This document shows positions 15,425 to 17,669 of a stretch of DNA of 17,669 nucleotides, one piece after another. The stretch spans positions 1-17,669 of the forward strand of contig JADGOF010000012.1 in the NCBI GenBank assembly GCA_017883105.1. The letters run 5' to 3'. The stretch's first letter is position 1. Every line of letters starts with the position of its first letter. The stretch is from Acidimicrobiales bacterium. Lineage in GTDB: Bacteria; Actinomycetota; Acidimicrobiia; Acidimicrobiales; RAAP-2. The notes below the pieces were generated by a model that was not told the DNA's origin, did not search any database, and saw only the letters and a list, made by a program, of their open reading frames with translations. Made by a program: the position numbers and the translations under genes.

Positions 15425-16209
15425 GCGCTGCCCGGACCGCAACCGAGACCATCGATCTGGAGACGGCCAGCCCGGCGGAGATCCGCCGATTCCTCCGTCC
15501 CGCCCCCCAGAAGCGCACCGTGACCCGTCGCTCGAGCGACGGCACCGAGCTCGGCGAGGTCGAGCTGGACGCATCGATATTCGGCATCGAGCCCAATCTG
15601 GCCGTGCTCCACCAGGTGGTCACCGCCCAGCTGGCCGCGGCCCGCTCCGGCACCCAGTCGACGAAGACCCGGGCCGAGGTGCGCGGTGGCGGCGCCAAGC
15701 CGTTCCGCCAAAAGGGCACCGGACGGGCCCGTGCCGGTTCGACCCGCTCGCCCATGTGGATCGGTGGTGGCGTGGCCCTGGGCCCGAAGCCCCGCTCCTA
15801 TGCGCAGAAGACCCCGAAGAAGATGATCCAGTTGGCCCTCCGCTCCGCACTGTCGGACCGGGCCTCCCAGGGCCGGGTGGCCCTCATCGACGGCTGGTCC
15901 TTCGACCTGCCCAGCACCAAGGCGGGCCTCGCCGCCCTGGCCGCCCTCGGGGTTTCCGGTCGGGTGCTGGTGGTCCTCGGGCCCGAGGACGGCTACGCCG
16001 ACCGCTCGTTCGGCAACCTTCCGGAGATCCAGACGATGGTGGTGGGCGAACTGAACGCCTACGACATTCTGGTGAACGACTGGGTGATCTTCACCGACGA
16101 GACCCTCCCCGGCAACACGGCGGATGCCGGCGACGTCGGCCCAGTCGTCGCCGAGCAGGCCGACGACACCGGCGGAGCCACCACCGAGGAAGACGGGAGC
16201 GAGTCATGA
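15421..16209 (+). CDS. rplD: 50S ribosomal protein L4 (uL4) with extended ends
   Basis: L4 binds 23S rRNA early, and its loop lines the peptide exit tunnel; in E. coli it also represses the S10 operon. The 262-residue product contains the typical core. This comprises GEVELDASIFG (about 45-55), LHQVVTAQLAAARSGTQSTK, the tunnel loop KTRAEVRGGGAKPFRQKGTGRARAG... (about 80-105), then KMIQLALRSALSDRA. It is longer than the usual 200-225 residues. About 32 residues precede the point where most L4 proteins start, and about 35 acidic residues (AD.GDVGPVVAEQADD..) follow. ATG at 15421 overlaps the rplC stop and has AGGGAGG (15405-15411) nine bases upstream, which supports it. An internal GTG at 15520 would give a normal N-terminus but lacks a ribosome binding site. 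Confidence 0.95.
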   Translation: MSAARTATETIDLETASPAEIRRFLRPAPQKRTVTRRSSDGTELGEVELDASIFGIEPNLAVLHQVVTAQLAAARSGTQSTKTRAEVRGGGAKPFRQKGTGRARAGSTRSPMWIGGGVALGPKPRSYAQKTPKKMIQLALRSALSDRASQGRVALIDGWSFDLPSTKAGLAALAALGVSGRVLVVLGPEDGYADRSFGNLPEIQTMVVGELNAYDILVNDWVIFTDETLPGNTADAGDVGPVVAEQADDTGGATTEEDGSES

Positions 16210-16496
16210 GGGATCCCCATAACGTCCTGATCCGGCCGGTGGTGTCGGAGAAGTCGTACTCCCTGATGGACGAGAACGTCTACGTGTTCGTGGTCGACCC
16301 TTCGGCCACCAAGATCGACGTGCGTCACGCGGTCGAGCAGGCGTTCAGCGTACGCGTTACCAACGTCAACACCCTCAATCGCAAGGGCAAGACCAAGCGC
16401 AACCGGAAGGGCGGCGGCGTCGGCCACCGCCCTGACACCAAGCGGGCCATCGTCACCCTTCACAAGGATGACTCGATCGACCTCTTCGAGAACTGA
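16206..16496 (+). CDS. rplW: 50S ribosomal protein L23 (uL23)
   Basis: L23 surrounds the exit of the peptide tunnel and is the docking site for trigger factor and the signal recognition particle. The product has 96 residues, normal for bacteria. It opens MRDPHNVLIRPVVSEKSYSL, has the rRNA-binding hairpin NTLNRKGKTKRNRKGGGVG (about 55-73) and ends in a short acidic tail. ATG at 16206 overlaps the rplD stop (ATGA), with GGGAG (16195-16199) six bases upstream, so translation is probably coupled to rplD. The gene keeps the standard S10-operon place between L4 and L2. Confidence 0.97.
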   Translation: MRDPHNVLIRPVVSEKSYSLMDENVYVFVVDPSATKIDVRHAVEQAFSVRVTNVNTLNRKGKTKRNRKGGGVGHRPDTKRAIVTLHKDDSIDLFEN

Positions 16497-16513
16497 GAGA
16501 CCGGGACCTCACC

Positions 16514-17350
16514 ATGCCACTGCGTTCACGCAAACCCACCAGCCCCGGCCGGCGCTTCCAGACCGTCTCGGACTTCGCGGAGATCACCAAGAGCCGGCCC
16601 GAGAAGTCGCTACTGGCCCCCAAGCCGTCGACCGGCGGTCGCAACAGCTACGGCCGCAAGACGTCGCGCCACCGTGGCGGCGGTCACAAGCAGCAGTACC
16701 GGATCATCGACTTCAAGCGTGAGAAGGACGGCGTGCCGGCCAAGGTTGCCGCTATCGAGTACGACCCCAACCGCAATGCCCGCATCGCCCTGCTCCACTA
16801 TCTCGACGGTGAGAAGCGCTACATCCTCGCTCCGTCCCAGGTGCAGGTGGGCGACCGCCTGCAGTCCGGCCAGGGTGCGGAGATCCGTCCGGGCAACGCC
16901 CTGCCGCTTCGCTACATCCCGGTCGGCTCGGTCATCCACAATGTCGAGCTGCGCCCCGGTGGCGGCGGCAAGATGGCCCGCGGGGCGGGCATGAGCGTGC
17001 AGCTGGTGGCCAAGGAAGGCGTGTTCGCCACCCTCCGCCTGCCGTCGACGGAGATGCGCCGGGTGTCCATTGACTGCCGGGCCACCCTCGGCACGGTGGG
17101 CAACTCCGAAGCCGAGCTGATCAAGATCGGTAAGGCCGGCCGCAACCGCTGGAAGGGCAAGCGCCCCCAGACTCGAGGCGTGGCCATGAACCCGGTCGAC
17201 CACCCGCTGGGTGGCGGCGAGGGCAAGACGTCCGGTGGACGTCACCCGGTGTCCCCGTGGGGCCAGCCGGAGGGTCGCACCCGGTCCCGCAACAAGGAAT
17301 CCGACAAGATGATCGTCCGCAGGCGCCGCACACGCGGTGCCCGGCGGTAG
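16514..17350 (+). CDS. rplB: 50S ribosomal protein L2 (uL2)
   Basis: L2 is one of the most conserved ribosomal proteins and is needed for subunit association and peptidyl transferase assembly. The 278-residue product is normal. It has GGRNSYGRKTSRHRGGGHKQ (41-60), the central OB/SH3-like domains, and the C-terminal MNPVDHPLGGGEGKTSGGRH segment. H230 in that segment corresponds to E. coli H229, a residue implicated in peptidyl transferase activity. It ends in a highly basic tail, MIVRRRRTRGARR. ATG at 16514 is 17 bases after rplW; the Shine-Dalgarno is weak (GAGAGA or CGGGA), so initiation may rely on coupling. rpsS follows after 20 bases. Confidence 0.98.
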   Translation: MPLRSRKPTSPGRRFQTVSDFAEITKSRPEKSLLAPKPSTGGRNSYGRKTSRHRGGGHKQQYRIIDFKREKDGVPAKVAAIEYDPNRNARIALLHYLDGEKRYILAPSQVQVGDRLQSGQGAEIRPGNALPLRYIPVGSVIHNVELRPGGGGKMARGAGMSVQLVAKEGVFATLRLPSTEMRRVSIDCRATLGTVGNSEAELIKIGKAGRNRWKGKRPQTRGVAMNPVDHPLGGGEGKTSGGRHPVSPWGQPEGRTRSRNKESDKMIVRRRRTRGARR

Positions 17351-17370
17351 GGAAGAGGGAACGTCACACT

Positions 17371-17649
17371 ATGCCTCGCAGCCTGAAGAAAGGTCCGTTC
17401 GTCGACGACCACCTCCTCAAGAAGGTGGATGTCCTCAACGCGGCCGGAGACAAGAAGGTCATCAAGACGTGGTCCCGCCGCTCCACGATCATCCCGGACA
17501 TGGTCGGTCACACGATCGCCGTCCACGACGGCCGCAAGCACATCCCGGTCTACGTGACCGAGTCGATGGTCGGTCACAAGTTGGGAGAGTTCGCCCCTAC
17601 CCGGACCTTCAAGTTCCATGCCGGTCAAGAGCGCGCAGGGAGGCGCTGA
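17371..17649 (+). CDS. rpsS: 30S ribosomal protein S19 (uS19)
   Basis: S19 lies in the head of the small subunit near the A site and pairs with S13. The 92-residue product is normal, starting MPRSLKKGPFVDDHLLKKV and containing WSRRSTIIPDMVGHTIAVHDGRKH in its core (quoted in part: TWSRRSTI, GHTIAVHDG) and GHKLGEFAPTR. ATG at 17371 follows AGAGGGA (17354-17360) at ten bases. An in-frame extension back to 17257 overlaps rplB and does not resemble S19. The next gene starts one base after the stop, as expected for rplV. Confidence 0.97.
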   Translation: MPRSLKKGPFVDDHLLKKVDVLNAAGDKKVIKTWSRRSTIIPDMVGHTIAVHDGRKHIPVYVTESMVGHKLGEFAPTRTFKFHAGQERAGRR

Positions 17650-17650
17650 C

Positions 17651-17669
17651 GTGGCCGGAGTGAAGACCA
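17651..17669 (+). CDS. rplV: start of 50S ribosomal protein L22 (uL22), cut by window end
   Basis: GTG at 17651 follows the rpsS stop by one base and reads MAGVKT before the window ends. Six codons cannot identify a protein by themselves. The call rests on the conserved rpsS-rplV order of the S10 operon and on the common MAGxKT-like start of actinobacterial L22. Confidence 0.6.

Overview
The window (17,669 bases, GC-rich) is a bacterial housekeeping gene cluster in which every gene lies on the + strand. The order is rplJ-rplL-rpoB-rpoC-rpsL-rpsG-fusA-tuf-rpsJ-rplC-rplD-rplW-rplB-rpsS and the first codons of rplV. The organism is most likely an actinobacterium. The RNA polymerase subunits have actinobacterial character: the beta' subunit carries a long helical insertion just after its N-terminal zinc site, and the rifampicin-region sequence of the beta subunit resembles mycobacteria. 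High GC at third codon positions and frequent GTG/TTG starts agree. An Acidimicrobiia-like lineage is a guess, not shown. There are no mobile elements, tRNA or rRNA genes, or CRISPR arrays.

Layout: bases 1-202 hold a probable L10 leader (autoregulatory RNA) and possibly the -10 box of its promoter. rplJ and rplL (203-1363) encode the L10/L12 stalk. A 449-base gap follows with a good promoter, a dyad across that promoter, a hairpin at the predicted transcript 5' end and a leader with competing hairpins. rpoB (TTG start) and rpoC (1813-9455) overlap by one base. A 247-base gap with another promoter and a GC hairpin leads into the str genes rpsL, rpsG, fusA and tuf (9703-14077). These run directly into rpsJ, the usual first gene of the S10 operon, only 38 bases after tuf. 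Unusually, the break then comes after rpsJ: a 316-base gap (14446-14761) has a strong-looking promoter and a highly structured leader before rplC. From rplC on, genes are tightly packed and rplC/rplD/rplW overlap by ATGA junctions.

The genes together make the core of transcription (RpoB, RpoC) and translation: the factor-binding stalk L10/L12, small-subunit proteins S7, S10, S12 and S19, large-subunit proteins L2, L3, L4, L22 and L23, and the GTPases EF-G and EF-Tu. All coding sequences look intact. Target residues for rifampicin (RpoB) and streptomycin (S12) are of the sensitive type.

No new protein system is visible. The points worth following are regulatory: the structured leader between rpsJ and rplC, the promoter region between rplL and rpoB, the UUCG-capped hairpin between fusA and tuf, and lineage-specific tails on L10, RpoC and L4.
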